This document shows positions 1 through 8,617 of a stretch of 32,158 nt of DNA, in pieces; the first letter of the stretch is position 1, and each line of letters begins with the position of its first letter. The notes under the pieces were generated by a model. That model saw only the letters and a program-made list of their open reading frames with translations, made no database searches and was not told the origin of the DNA. The stretch is from NCBI GenBank assembly GCA_025458245.1, contig JALOSW010000035.1, positions 1 through 32,158 on the forward strand, in the 5' to 3' direction. The translations under genes and the position numbers were made by a program. The DNA is from Burkholderiales bacterium (GTDB lineage Bacteria > Pseudomonadota > Gammaproteobacteria > Burkholderiales > SG8-39).

Positions 1-1
1 G

Positions 2-442
2 ATGAGAGAGCAGCGTGGGTTCACCTTGATCGAGCTGATGATCGTAGTGGTCGTGATCGGCGTTCTCGCCACGGTCGCGTACCCGAGCTACATGGACTAC
101 ACGCAGCGCGCCCGTCTCGCCGAGGCCCGCTCGCAGCTGATGGACGCGCGCGCCAAGCTCGAGCAGTACTACCAGGACAACCGCACCTACACCGGCGCCG
201 ACGGCGCGGGCTTCCCCTGCAACGCGACGGTGATCAATCAGAACATGAAGTACTTCGCCTACGCCTGCGCGCTGGCCGCGAACACCTTCACCATCACCGC
301 CACCGGTCAGGCGGGCCAGGGGATGGGCGGCTTCGTCTACACCATCAACGAGGCCAACGTACGCGCGACCACGGGCGTCTACAGCGGATGGTCCGGCGCG
401 GGCAGTACGTGCTGGGTCATCAAGAAGGACGGGTCATGCTGA
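2..442 (+). CDS. pilE: Type IV pilin, PilE-like minor/major pilin
   Basis: Class III prepilin processed by PilD at the inner membrane and assembled into type IV pili. The short charged leader MREQRG is followed by [20 protein letters not shown], with cleavage expected after Gly6, Phe at mature position 1 and Glu at position 5, then the usual hydrophobic helix. The alpha1 extension contains [14 protein letters not shown], a typical PilE segment. Two cysteines near the C-terminus ([10 protein letters not shown]) could form the D-region disulfide loop. At 146 aa the length is normal. The start is the second base of the window, so its ribosome site is not visible and a slightly longer leader is possible. 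It overlaps the next gene by 7 nt, so it is the first visible gene of the minor-pilin operon. Whether it is the major pilin or a PilE-type minor pilin cannot be decided here. Confidence 0.9.
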   Translation: MREQRGFTLIELMIVVVVIGVLATVAYPSYMDYTQRARLAEARSQLMDARAKLEQYYQDNRTYTGADGAGFPCNATVINQNMKYFAYACALAANTFTITATGQAGQGMGGFVYTINEANVRATTGVYSGWSGAGSTCWVIKKDGSC

Positions 443-1047
443 CCCTGCGTCCCCCGATGCGGGGCTTCACGCTGATCGAGCTGATGGTCGGGCTCGCGCT
501 ACTCGCATTCGTGCTGATGCTGGGCGTGCCCTCATTCGGCAGCTTCCTGCAGAACCAGAAGCTGCGCGATGCCGGAACCACGACGCTCGCCGCGATCCAG
601 TTCGCGCGCGCCGAGGCGATCCGCCTGAATTCGAACGTCGAATTCCTGATGACCACGACCGAGCCCGACCTCGGCAATTTCGCCGGCCTCGCGGAGAGCA
701 CGACCGGTCGCAACTTCCTCGTGCGCGGCAACGTTTACAACCCGGGCACCGGGACCATGGACATCACCATGCTCGAGGCGAAGGCCGAGCAAGAGGGTTC
801 GGGAACGAACGCGGGCACCGCGACGGGCATCGAGCTCGCCGCGACGACGGGCCGCGTCGTGTTCACGCCCCTCGGCGGCACGACGCTCGCAGCCGACGAG
901 GTCATTCAGATCTCCAACCCCGCCGGGGGTACGTGCAAGGCCTCGGGCGGCACGATGCGCTGCCTGAACGTCGTCGTGACCCGCGGCGGCCAGGTTCGGC
1001 TGTGCGACCCGTCGGTGACGACGGCCGGCGACACGCGGCGATGCTAG
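436..1047 (+). CDS. fimT: Minor pilin / pseudopilin FimT-GspH family
   Basis: A 203-aa GspH/FimT-type minor pilin that helps prime pilus assembly. The leader [10 protein letters not shown] precedes [20 protein letters not shown], with Glu at mature position 5. The helix continues into [20 protein letters not shown] and [13 protein letters not shown], which is the signature region of the GspH family. The C-terminal half is Gly/Thr-rich beta structure with a [13 protein letters not shown] cysteine pair and a terminal Cys. ATG 436 gives a normal 10-residue leader; the in-frame ATG at 457 would leave only MRG. The ATG lies inside the end of pilE, suggesting translational coupling. FimU is an equally good name, because family assignment within FimT/FimU/GspH cannot be settled by eye. 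Confidence 0.88.
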   Translation: MLTLRPPMRGFTLIELMVGLALLAFVLMLGVPSFGSFLQNQKLRDAGTTTLAAIQFARAEAIRLNSNVEFLMTTTEPDLGNFAGLAESTTGRNFLVRGNVYNPGTGTMDITMLEAKAEQEGSGTNAGTATGIELAATTGRVVFTPLGGTTLAADEVIQISNPAGGTCKASGGTMRCLNVVVTRGGQVRLCDPSVTTAGDTRRC

Positions 1048-1067
1048 GAAAGACGGAGAGAACCGCC

Positions 1068-1547
1068 ATGACGAGCCTTCGCCACGATCAGCAGGGCGTC
1101 ACGCTGATCGAGTCGCTGATCGCCATCCTGATCTTCTCGATGGGCATCCTCGCGCTAGTCGGGATGTACTCCAGCGCCGTCTCGCGCACGACGGACTCGC
1201 AATACCGGATCGAGGCGGCGAACCATGCCAACCGCATCGTGGGTCAGATCTGGGCGAACGTCGATCGTTCGACCGCGGCGAGCCTCACCGCGTCGCTCAA
1301 CGCCTTCCAGCACAACCCGGGCGGAGCCAACTGCGCCTACAACGGTGCTGCGTCGGCGGTACCCGAAGTCACGGCCTGGTCGAACGCGATAACGGCCGCA
1401 GGAACCGGGCTCCCGGGCGCAAGCGCCGCGACGAACCAGATCATCGTCGACACCGCGAACTTCAACCGCGTGACGGTCACGATCTGCTGGCGCGCGCCGG
1501 GCGACACCTACGCGCACCGCCATGTCGTGGTCGCGAACATCAACTGA
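1068..1547 (+). CDS. pilV: Type IV pilus minor pilin PilV
   Basis: A 159-aa minor pilin of the PilV/GspI type. The leader MTSLRHDQQG is followed by VTLIESLIAILIFSMGILAL, so cleavage would leave Val rather than Phe at mature position 1, with Glu at position 5 retained. The phrase SMGILALVGMYSSAVSRTTDSQYRIEAANHANRI is characteristic of the family (hydrophobic helix, then a polar amphipathic helix). ATG 1068 follows a purine-rich GGAAAGACGGAGAG stretch. Longer upstream reading in this frame overlaps fimT and lacks a leader, so it was rejected. The gene sits 20 nt after fimT and 10 nt before pilW, as in the conserved fimU-pilV-pilW-pilX-pilY1 order. Confidence 0.88.
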   Translation: MTSLRHDQQGVTLIESLIAILIFSMGILALVGMYSSAVSRTTDSQYRIEAANHANRIVGQIWANVDRSTAASLTASLNAFQHNPGGANCAYNGAASAVPEVTAWSNAITAAGTGLPGASAATNQIIVDTANFNRVTVTICWRAPGDTYAHRHVVVANIN

Positions 1548-1557
1548 GCGAGCCGCC

Positions 1558-2733
1558 ATGCGCGCCTTCACGAATTTTCCGCGAGCCCTGGGCGCTGCGC
1601 GCGAGCGCGGTCTCAGCCTGGTCGAGATCCTCGTCGGCGTCCTCATCGCGATGATCGGCATCGTGGTCATCTTCTCGGTGCTCGCGGTCGCCGAGTCCCG
1701 GAAGCGCACGACCGCCGCAGGCAGCGACGCTCAGACCGCCGGGGCGATCGCCCTGTTCTCGATGGAGCGGGATCTCAAGCAGTCGGGCTACGGGTTCGGC
1801 ACCTTCGGGACGAAGAGCCCGATCAACTGCTTGGTCGATGCCTACGACGCCCAGCGCCCGACGCCGGACTTCGATTTCCCGCTCGCGCCAGTGATGATCA
1901 CGCAGGGCGCGGGCGGCGCGCCGGACACGCTGATCGCCTTCTACGGCAACAGCCCGTTGATCGTCGCGGGCAAGTCGTTCACGTTCTCGGGGGCGAACGC
2001 GAAGCAGACGTCGTCGTCCCTGGGCGGACGCACGGGTCTCATGAAGGGCGACGTCCTGCTGATCGCCGGGCAGGTCGGCGCCTCGCTGCAGTGCCAGCTC
2101 ATCGAGGTGACGGACAACACCAACGCCGACGCGGTCACGATCAACCATGCGACCGGCTCCTACACGCCGGAGGGGGCGGCGGCCAGCGTCAACGCCCGCT
2201 ACAACAAGGCGACCGGCCCGGCCTTCGTGAATGGGTTCATCTACGACCTCGGCAACGCGCCGACGCGCTCGGTCTGGTCGATCCAAGCCGCCAACGGCGT
2301 GCCGCGCCTCGTCGTGCAGAACGACCTGCGCTGGAGCGACGCGGATGCCGACGGCAATAACGACGTCCTCCAGGTGTTCGACGACGTGATCGACCTGCAG
2401 GCCGAGTACGGCGTTGCGGCCGACACGAACGGCGACGGCCAGCTCGACCGCATCGGCGCGTGGCAGACGGCGGCACCGGCCGACATGTCGACCGTGTACG
2501 CCGTGCGGTTCGCGATCCTCGCGCGGAGCAAGCAGGCGGAGAAGGAGAAGGTCACGAACGCCGCACCCCAGTGGGCCGCCGGCGCGTTCACGATGACGAA
2601 CGTCGACGGCGCGGCGGATTCAAACCCCGGCGACGCCGCGAAAGGCGAGCCGAACAATTGGCGCAACTACCGCTACCGCGTTTACGAAACGCTGGTGCCG
2701 CTGCGCAACCTCGTATGGGGGAACATCCCGTGA
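1558..2733 (+). CDS. pilW: Type IV pilus assembly minor pilin PilW
   Basis: A 391-aa PilW/GspJ-like minor pilin. The long leader MRAFTNFPRALGAARERG is followed by LSLVEILVGVLIAMIGIVVI; Glu is at mature position 5. The body begins AESRKRTTAAGSDAQTAGAIALFSMERDLKQSGYGFG, which is very typical of PilW. The C-terminal domain contains two acidic loops, DADADGNNDV and DTNGDGQLD, that resemble calcium-binding DxDxDG loops, and ends with YRYRVYETLVPLRNLVW, a recognisable PilW/GspJ terminus. ATG 1558 gives the shortest sensible leader. The stop overlaps a possible GTG start of pilX (GTGA). PilW, PilV, PilX and FimT are thought to form the tip complex that carries PilY1. Confidence 0.9.
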   Translation: MRAFTNFPRALGAARERGLSLVEILVGVLIAMIGIVVIFSVLAVAESRKRTTAAGSDAQTAGAIALFSMERDLKQSGYGFGTFGTKSPINCLVDAYDAQRPTPDFDFPLAPVMITQGAGGAPDTLIAFYGNSPLIVAGKSFTFSGANAKQTSSSLGGRTGLMKGDVLLIAGQVGASLQCQLIEVTDNTNADAVTINHATGSYTPEGAAASVNARYNKATGPAFVNGFIYDLGNAPTRSVWSIQAANGVPRLVVQNDLRWSDADADGNNDVLQVFDDVIDLQAEYGVAADTNGDGQLDRIGAWQTAAPADMSTVYAVRFAILARSKQAEKEKVTNAAPQWAAGAFTMTNVDGAADSNPGDAAKGEPNNWRNYRYRVYETLVPLRNLVWGNIP

Positions 2734-2765
2734 CGCGCGGCGCCGAGAAACCAACGAGGAGTCTC

Positions 2766-3371
2766 ATGCAAGTCCGTCACCGCGGCCCCCGGCATCCTGC
2801 GCGCGAGCGGGGCATGGTGCTGTTCATCTCGCTCGTCGTGCTGGTCGCCATGACGCTGGCGGGTCTGGCGCTGATGCGCTCGGTGACGAGCGGCGTGCTG
2901 GTCGCCGGAAACCTCGCTGCCAAGCAGTCGATCACGAGCGTGGCCGACTGGGGCGTCGAGGCGGGGCGCAACTGGGTCATGGCCCAGGCGCTGGGCGACC
3001 TCACGAATAACGGCGCCCTCGGCACCGGCTACTTCTCGAGCTGGGACCAGGCCTTCGACCCGGTCAACGCCCCTGCGAACTGGTGGAAGGACAACGGCGT
3101 CCAGGTGAACCTCGCCGGTTCTGCGATGAACGTCGCCGACATGGACGTGCGCTGGGTGGCACACCGGCTTTGCAAGATGGCAGGTCAGGACGTGAACGCC
3201 CCGACTCAGCAGTGCGTGACGCTGCAGAGCGCCGGCGCCGGATCGTCCAAAGGGGGCGGCGGATACGGATCGCTGCCGCTCACCAACACGCAGCAGCCGT
3301 ACTACCGGATCACCGTGCGCGTGGTGGATCCGCGCCGGACCGTGTCGTACATCCAGACGGTCATGTACTGA
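2766..3371 (+). CDS. pilX: Type IV pilus minor pilin PilX
   Basis: A 201-aa PilX/GspK-like protein. The N-terminus ends ERG and continues MVLFISLVVLVAMTLAGLAL. Position 5 after the putative cleavage is Ile instead of Glu, as in GspK/PilX tip pilins, which lack Glu5. The rest (GVLVAGNLAAKQSITSVADWGVEAGRNWV) fits the PilX N domain, and the end YYRITVRVVDPRRTVSYIQT is a common C-terminal motif of these proteins. ATG 2766 has a good GAGGAG site 5-6 nt upstream. GTG 2730 overlaps the pilW stop and is a weaker alternative. The gene lies 89 nt before pilY1. Confidence 0.87.
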   Translation: MQVRHRGPRHPARERGMVLFISLVVLVAMTLAGLALMRSVTSGVLVAGNLAAKQSITSVADWGVEAGRNWVMAQALGDLTNNGALGTGYFSSWDQAFDPVNAPANWWKDNGVQVNLAGSAMNVADMDVRWVAHRLCKMAGQDVNAPTQQCVTLQSAGAGSSKGGGGYGSLPLTNTQQPYYRITVRVVDPRRTVSYIQTVMY

Positions 3372-3460
3372 TGCACGCCGGAACCCGAACCACGAACGCG
3401 AACCGGGCACACGACGAACGCGGTCTGCGGTCGCAAGACCAGCGATCCAAGGAGCTGAAG

Positions 3461-6400
3461 ATGGCAAACCGGAAACCCACACGCAAAGCCCGCTCTCTGC
3501 GAGCGGCCATCGTCTACTCCACGCTGGCGACGATGATCGTCCCGCAGGGCGAAGCGCTCGCGCAGGTGACGGACATCGCGACCGCGCCGCTGGCGAGTTC
3601 TTCGACGGCCCTGGTAAAGCCGAACATCCTCTTCGTGCTCGACGACTCGGGATCGATGTCCTGGTCGCACATGCCCGACTCGATCTTCGACGACCCGGGG
3701 CAGGCCGTGAACTGGCAGGTGACCGCCGAAGGCGGGCTGGGATGGACCGGCCTGCTCGACAAGGTCGGCTATCGCAACCACCTCTGCAATACCATCTACT
3801 ACAACCCGAACATCAAGTACCTGCCGCCGCGGAAGGCGAACGGCGCCAGCCATCCGAACGCGCTGTTCACCGATGCCGAGGAGGATCCCTACACCCAGCC
3901 GGGCAGCAACAAGGTCGACCTCGGCTCGAAGTTCCGGGCCTTCACGGACAAGACGTGCTGGAACAGCGGCCAGAGCTGCTCGAACTACTACGACGAGAAG
4001 GAGCAGGCGGCGTACTACTACCGTTGGAAGGGCACGGGCTCGCCTGTCGACGCGAAGTTCACCAATCTCCGCACTGGCGAATGCGCCAAGAAGCTCTCGA
4101 GCATCGGCAGCAACTGGGAGAAAGTCACCGTAAGCGCATCGTCGGGGCCGGGCGGCACGGACGAGCGGACCAACTTCGCGAACTGGTATCAGTACTACCG
4201 CACGCGGATGTACACGATGAAAGCGGCGGCCACACGCGCCTTCATCCAGCTCGGCAGTCAGTATCGGGTGGGGATGATCACGATCAACCCGGGCAGCGAC
4301 GTCTCGAGCGACAAGTACCTGAAGATCGCCGATTTCGACACGACGCAGAAGGCCGCGTGGTGGGACACGCTGTTCAAGCAGGAAGCCAACGGCGGCACGC
4401 CGCTGCGCCAGGCCCTCGCGCGCGCCGGCCGCCATTTCGCCGGCTACCAGGACGGGATCAACAAGGGCATGGACGGCGATCCGGTCCAGTATTCCTGTCA
4501 GCAGAACTTCACCATCCTGACGACGGACGGCTACTGGAACGGGTCGGGCGGGGTGCAACTCAACGGCTCGACGTCGATCGGCAATCACGACAACACGCTG
4601 TCGGATCAGAACTCGCCGCGCCCGATCTGGGACGGCAGCACGACGAGCGCGTCGATCACCACGACGACCACGGTCACGTACTTCCAGAACAACAAGCGCT
4701 CGGACGGCGTCACGAACTGCAACGGCTCGCGCCGCAGCAACTGGAGGCAGACCAAGACCGACACCGTCACCACCAGCATGAGCGGCACGATCGCGCTCGG
4801 CTCGACCACCAGCACGAACACGACCAACGCGATCTACGACGAGTGCAAGAACCCTCCGGGCCCGAATCTCCCGAGCGGCGTCGCGCTCAACACGCCGGTG
4901 GTCACCACTGCGACGAGTTCGTCGGGGGGGACGGCCGCGAGCACGAACTCGCTGTCCGACGTGGCTCAGTACTACTACATCACCGATCTGCGCACGAGCT
5001 CCACGAAGCCGACGGGCGCGCTCGGTAAAGACGTGACGAGCAACAACGTTCCTTCTGGCGGCACCGGCGCCGAGGACGACAAGGCCGCGTGGCAGCACAT
5101 GACGACGTTCACCCTCGGGCTGGGCCTGACGGGGCAGCTGCTCTACCAGTCGGACTACATCAGCGCGACCACCGGCGACTTCTCGAGCATCCGCACCGGC
5201 GCCAAGAACTGGCCGGTTCCGGTGGCCGACAGCCCGACCGCGCTCGACGATCTGTGGCACACCGCAGTGAACGGCCGCGGTCAGTTCTTCAGCGCGTCGA
5301 ACCCCGACTCCGTCGTGGCGGGTCTCGTCGAAGCGCTCACCGGGATCAACGCGCGAGTGGCGTCGGCCTCTGCGGCGGCAACGTCGAACCTCGAGCCCGT
5401 CGCCGGCGACAACTTCGCGTACACGGCGAGCTATATGACCGCCGAGTGGACCGGCGAGCTGACGGCCAAGACGATCGACCTCACCACGGGCATCGTCAGC
5501 ACGACCCCGGTCTGGTCGGCGCAGACGAAGCTCGACAAGAAGGTCGGCAAGTTCTGCGACAACCGGACGGTCTATCTCTTCCGCGGCAGCGTGACCAACA
5601 AGCTCACCGACTTCAAGTGGAACACCCAGGCGTGCGACGGCGCGGGCGCTCCGACGGGCTCGTCGATCACGACTCTCGACTCGACGGAACAGGGGTACTT
5701 CGGGGACACCGTCGTGAAGCTCTTCAGCCACTACGGCTCGATGACCGATGGCACGAGCGGCACCGTCAACCAGCGCAGTGCGGCGGCAGGCGCGAACCTC
5801 GTGAACTTCCTGCGTGGCCAGTCCGGCAACGAAGGCTTCATCGCGAACGACCTGACCAAGCTCTATCGCAACCGGCCCCACGTGCTCGGCGATATCGTGA
5901 ACGCGCAGCCGGTCTTCGTGAAAGCCCCGTTTGCGCAATACAACGACGCGGGCTACGGCGCGTTCAAGTCGGCTCAGGCGAGCCGTACGCCGATGGTGTA
6001 CACGGCAGCGAACGACGGGCAGCTGCATGCGTTCTACGCCGGCACCTCGGTGACGGACACCCAGGGCGGCGAGGAAGCCTGGAGCTTCATCCCCACGATG
6101 GTGATCGACAAACTGTGGAAGCTCGCGGACAACAATTATGCAAACCTCCACGACTACTACACGGACGGCACGCCGAGCGTCGGTGACGTATACGACGCCG
6201 CGGCCGGCGCCTGGAAGACCATCCTCGTCGCCGGCCTGAACGGCGGTGGACGCGGCTACTACGCACTCGACATCACCAATCCGGCCTCGCCGAAAGGGCT
6301 GTGGGAGTTCAAGCAGGGCGCCTGTTACAACCCGGCTTCGTCGCTCCCCCAGTCCACCGACTGCAACCTCGGTTACTCGTTCGGCAACCCGATCATGAGC

Positions 6401-7387
6401 AAGATCGCGTGGAGCGGGTACAGCGAGGGGCGCTGGGTCGTGTTCGTGACCTCGGGGTACAACAACGTCAGCGGCGACGCGAACGACGGCAAGGGTTACC
6501 TGTATGCGCTCGACGCAGTCACCGGCGACATTCTCTTCAAGCTCGGCACTGGAGTCGGCACGGCAGCGAAGCCGAGCGGCCTCGGCAAGATCAACAACTG
6601 GGTGAACGACACGGTCACCAACAACTACACCGACCGCGTGTACGGCGTGGATCTGCTCGGGAACATCTGGCGCTTCGACGTCAACGACAGCTACGGCGCC
6701 GCGGGCCGCGAAGCCCAGCTGGTCGCGACGGTGAAGGACCCGAGCGGCAACACGCAGCCGCTCACGACCAAGCCGGAACTCGCCGAGGTCGGCAGCCCTC
6801 CCGGACCGTACATCTACGTCGCGACGGGCCGCTACCTGGGCGGCACCGACATCGGCAATTCGCAGAAGCAGACGATCTACGCGATCCGGGACGATCTCGG
6901 CTCGACCACGCTGTCCGACGTGCGCGGCACCCTGATCGGCCGGACGGTGTCGACCGCGACCACCAGCGGCGTCACTTACCGGACGGTCTCGTGCAGCTAT
7001 AACTGCACGGCGACCACGGACAAGGGATGGTTCGTGGATCTGCCGGACACGGGAGAGCGCGTGAACGTCGATCCGAAGCTGCAACTCGGAACGCTGATCG
7101 TCGCGAGCAACGTGCCGCAGAACACCGAGTGCGCGATCGGCGGCTACAGCTACCTCAACTTCCTCGACTACAAGACGGGTCTCGCGGTGTCCACGGCTGT
7201 CAACAAGAGCATCGGTTACAAGGTGGCCGACTCGCTCGCCGTCGGTCTCAACGTCGTGCGTCTGCCGGGCGGCAAGACGGTCGTGATCGTGACGACATCG
7301 GATTCGAAGCAGACAACGGGCGAGGCGCCGGTGGCGCCGCCCGGACCGGGAGGACGCCGAATCAGCTGGCGCGAACTGGTCCGCTAG
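3461..7387 (+). CDS. pilY1: Type IV pilus tip adhesin PilY1 (VWA + PilC beta-propeller)
   Basis: A 1308-aa secreted pilus-tip protein. ATG 3461 has an AAGGAG site 6 nt upstream. The basic N-terminus and hydrophobic stretch around residues 12-35 (cleavage near ALA-Q) look like a signal peptide. A von Willebrand A domain follows, with a complete MIDAS set: DDSGS at 61-65, GGTP with Thr313 and TDG with Asp356. The motif CNTIYYNP near residue 107 is classical for PilY1/PilC. The C-terminal half, from about residue 800, is the Neisseria PilC-type beta-propeller: RPHVLGDIVNAQPVFV, YTAANDGQLHAFYAGT and YGVDLLGNIWRFD. The propeller calcium loop is imperfect: it reads D1050, V1052, N1054, Y1056, D1058 where DxNxDxxxD is usual. 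PilY1 controls extension/retraction, adhesion and surface sensing in relatives. It is the last gene of the operon, followed by an intrinsic terminator. Confidence 0.93.
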   Translation: MANRKPTRKARSLRAAIVYSTLATMIVPQGEALAQVTDIATAPLASSSTALVKPNILFVLDDSGSMSWSHMPDSIFDDPGQAVNWQVTAEGGLGWTGLLDKVGYRNHLCNTIYYNPNIKYLPPRKANGASHPNALFTDAEEDPYTQPGSNKVDLGSKFRAFTDKTCWNSGQSCSNYYDEKEQAAYYYRWKGTGSPVDAKFTNLRTGECAKKLSSIGSNWEKVTVSASSGPGGTDERTNFANWYQYYRTRMYTMKAAATRAFIQLGSQYRVGMITINPGSDVSSDKYLKIADFDTTQKAAWWDTLFKQEANGGTPLRQALARAGRHFAGYQDGINKGMDGDPVQYSCQQNFTILTTDGYWNGSGGVQLNGSTSIGNHDNTLSDQNSPRPIWDGSTTSASITTTTTVTYFQNNKRSDGVTNCNGSRRSNWRQTKTDTVTTSMSGTIALGSTTSTNTTNAIYDECKNPPGPNLPSGVALNTPVVTTATSSSGGTAASTNSLSDVAQYYYITDLRTSSTKPTGALGKDVTSNNVPSGGTGAEDDKAAWQHMTTFTLGLGLTGQLLYQSDYISATTGDFSSIRTGAKNWPVPVADSPTALDDLWHTAVNGRGQFFSASNPDSVVAGLVEALTGINARVASASAAATSNLEPVAGDNFAYTASYMTAEWTGELTAKTIDLTTGIVSTTPVWSAQTKLDKKVGKFCDNRTVYLFRGSVTNKLTDFKWNTQACDGAGAPTGSSITTLDSTEQGYFGDTVVKLFSHYGSMTDGTSGTVNQRSAAAGANLVNFLRGQSGNEGFIANDLTKLYRNRPHVLGDIVNAQPVFVKAPFAQYNDAGYGAFKSAQASRTPMVYTAANDGQLHAFYAGTSVTDTQGGEEAWSFIPTMVIDKLWKLADNNYANLHDYYTDGTPSVGDVYDAAAGAWKTILVAGLNGGGRGYYALDITNPASPKGLWEFKQGACYNPASSLPQSTDCNLGYSFGNPIMSKIAWSGYSEGRWVVFVTSGYNNVSGDANDGKGYLYALDAVTGDILFKLGTGVGTAAKPSGLGKINNWVNDTVTNNYTDRVYGVDLLGNIWRFDVNDSYGAAGREAQLVATVKDPSGNTQPLTTKPELAEVGSPPGPYIYVATGRYLGGTDIGNSQKQTIYAIRDDLGSTTLSDVRGTLIGRTVSTATTSGVTYRTVSCSYNCTATTDKGWFVDLPDTGERVNVDPKLQLGTLIVASNVPQNTECAIGGYSYLNFLDYKTGLAVSTAVNKSIGYKVADSLAVGLNVVRLPGGKTVVIVTTSDSKQTTGEAPVAPPGPGGRRISWRELVR

Positions 7388-7405
7388 ACGGTCGACGGCG
7401 CGACG

Positions 7406-7440
7406 AGGGCGCGGTCCGCGAGGGCCGCGCCCTTTTCTTT
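7406..7440 (+). terminator. Intrinsic terminator of the pil operon
   Basis: GGGCGCGG at 7407-7414 pairs perfectly with CCGCGCCC at 7425-7432 around a 10-nt loop and is followed by TTTTCTTT. It starts 19 nt after the pilY1 stop and lies between convergent pilY1 and ispH. On the minus strand there is no U-tract, so it serves only pilY1. Confidence 0.85.
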
Positions 7441-7479
7441 CCGGGGTGCCTCGTGCGGGCCGGACGGCCCGGGGCGGGT

Positions 7480-8436
7480 TTACCGGTGCGCTGCCGGTTT
7501 CCGCACGCCGTTCTCGCGCCCGAGTCCTTTGGGCATCGGAAACACGACGTTCTCCTCGACGCCCGTCATGGGACGAACCGAAGTCGCGCCGAGCGCACGC
7601 AGCCGATCCACGACCGCATGCACCAGCACTTCGGGCGCGGACGCACCCGCGGTGACGCCGATCCTGGCCTTGCCGGCGACCCATTCGGGCCGCAGGTCGT
7701 TGGCGCTGTCCACCATGTACGCGGGAATTCCAGCATGCTCGGCCACCTCGCGCAGGCGGTTCGAGTTCGAGCTGTTGGGCGAGCCCACAACGATGACGAC
7801 GTCGGCCTGGCTGGCGAGCCCCTTCACTGCGTCCTGCCGGTTCTGGGTCGCGTAGCAGATGTCGTCCTTCTTCGGGCCGACGATCGCCGGAAATCGCGAC
7901 TTCAGCGCCGCGATGATCTGCGCCGCATCGTCGACGGACAACGTGGTTTGGGTCACGTAGGCGAGCCGCTGCGGATCGGGAACCTCGAGCGCCGCGACGT
8001 CCTCGAGGGTCTCGACGAGGTGCATGCCGGACTCGGACTGACCGAGCGTGCCCTCCGCTTCCGGATGGCCGCGGTGCCCGATCATGACGATGTCGCGCCC
8101 GTCGGCGCGCGTCTTCGACACTTCGACATGCACCTTCGTCACGAGCGGGCAGGTCGCGTCGAAGACCTTGAGTCCGCGCGCATCGGCGTCCGCGCGCACC
8201 GCCTTCGAGACGCCGTGCGCGGAGAAGATGACCGTCGCGCCCGCAGGCACGTCGTCGAGTTCGTCGACGAACACGGCCCCTTTGGCGCGCAGCGATTCGA
8301 CCACGAACCGGTTGTGCACGATCTCGTGCCTGACATAGATCGGGGCGCCAAAGAGCTCGAGCGCGCGCTCGACGATGGCAATCGCCCGTTCGACGCCGGC
8401 GCAAAAACCGCGAGGGTTGGCGAGAAGCACTTCCAT
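7480..8436 (-). CDS. ispH: 4-hydroxy-3-methylbut-2-enyl diphosphate reductase
   Basis: IspH (LytB), a [4Fe-4S] enzyme, makes IPP and DMAPP from HMBPP in the last step of the MEP isoprenoid pathway in the cytosol. The 318-aa protein has the three cluster cysteines at 12 ([12 protein letters not shown]), 96 ([10 protein letters not shown]) and 194 ([10 protein letters not shown]), plus the substrate-binding motifs [22 protein letters not shown] and [11 protein letters not shown]. The chosen start, minus-strand ATG at 8436, has an AGGAGAA site 6 nt upstream. The first 50 nt of the gene are repeated exactly at 8530-8579, where the copy also has an ATG and a Shine-Dalgarno sequence, but that copy is out of frame with ispH. 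The gene is the last of the ribF-ileS-lspA-fkpB-ispH operon. Confidence 0.95.
   Translation of the reverse strand: MEVLLANPRGFCAGVERAIAIVERALELFGAPIYVRHEIVHNRFVVESLRAKGAVFVDELDDVPAGATVIFSAHGVSKAVRADADARGLKVFDATCPLVTKVHVEVSKTRADGRDIVMIGHRGHPEAEGTLGQSESGMHLVETLEDVAALEVPDPQRLAYVTQTTLSVDDAAQIIAALKSRFPAIVGPKKDDICYATQNRQDAVKGLASQADVVIVVGSPNSSNSNRLREVAEHAGIPAYMVDSANDLRPEWVAGKARIGVTAGASAPEVLVHAVVDRLRALGATSVRPMTGVEENVVFPMPKGLGRENGVRKPAAHR
8387..8436 (-). repeat. 50-bp direct repeat, copy A (5' end of ispH)
   Basis: Identical over 50 bp to 8530-8579. This copy is the functional 5' end of ispH (start codon through codon 17). Confidence 0.95.
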
Positions 8437-8496
8437 AGACTTCTCCTGCCCTAACCGGCGCTCGGCGGACGCCGGCGAGCCGACTCGGGGGATATG

Positions 8497-8516
8497 CAAG
8501 GGGGCGTGCCCCCTTG
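8497..8516. other. Perfect 8-bp hairpin between the ispH repeats
   Basis: CAAGGGGG (8497-8504) pairs with CCCCCTTG (8509-8516) around a 4-nt loop. It sits in the 93-bp spacer between the two ispH 5' copies. No T-run follows on the minus strand, so it is not a standard terminator. It resembles the short G-run/C-run hairpins of REP/MITE-like elements. Confidence 0.7.
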
Positions 8517-8529
8517 CTCGGTTACCCAT

Positions 8530-8579
8530 CGTTCGACGCCGGCGCAAAAACCGCGAGGGTTGGCGAGAAGCACTTCCAT
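8530..8579 (-). repeat. 50-bp direct repeat, copy B upstream of ispH
   Basis: Exact duplicate of 8387-8436 at an offset of 143 bp, which is not a multiple of three. It includes an ATG with an upstream GGAG and starts the 42-codon frame described at 8451-8579. Confidence 0.95.
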
Positions 8580-8617
8580 GACCGTTCTCCGGAGTCAGGC
8601 GATTCTAACGCCGCGCG

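Larger units (their letters stand above)
8451..8579 (-). pseudogene. 42-codon frame starting with a duplicated IspH N-terminus
   Basis: From the duplicated ATG at 8579 the frame reads [17 protein letters not shown], the first 17 residues of IspH including cluster Cys12. It then leaves homology ([11 protein letters not shown]...) and stops with TAG at 8453-8451, 14 nt before the true ispH ATG. It has its own plausible ribosome site (CCGGAGAACGGTC) and lies 38 nt after fkpB. It may be a duplication relic, an assembly artefact, or a translated leader that couples to ispH. Nothing shows it makes a functional protein. Confidence 0.4.

Noticed and set aside
2730-2765. GTG start for pilX overlapping the pilW stop
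   Set aside because: ATG 2766 has a better ribosome site and still gives a long leader; the GTG remains only an alternative.
7456-7475. CGGGCC/GGCCCG hairpin as an ispH terminator
   Set aside because: No U-tract on the minus strand, so termination cannot be supported.
3302-8404. 1700-codon open frame on the minus strand
   Set aside because: It is antisense to pilY1 and overlaps ispH in another frame. The protein is Arg/Val-rich with no domain, as expected from GC-rich third positions.
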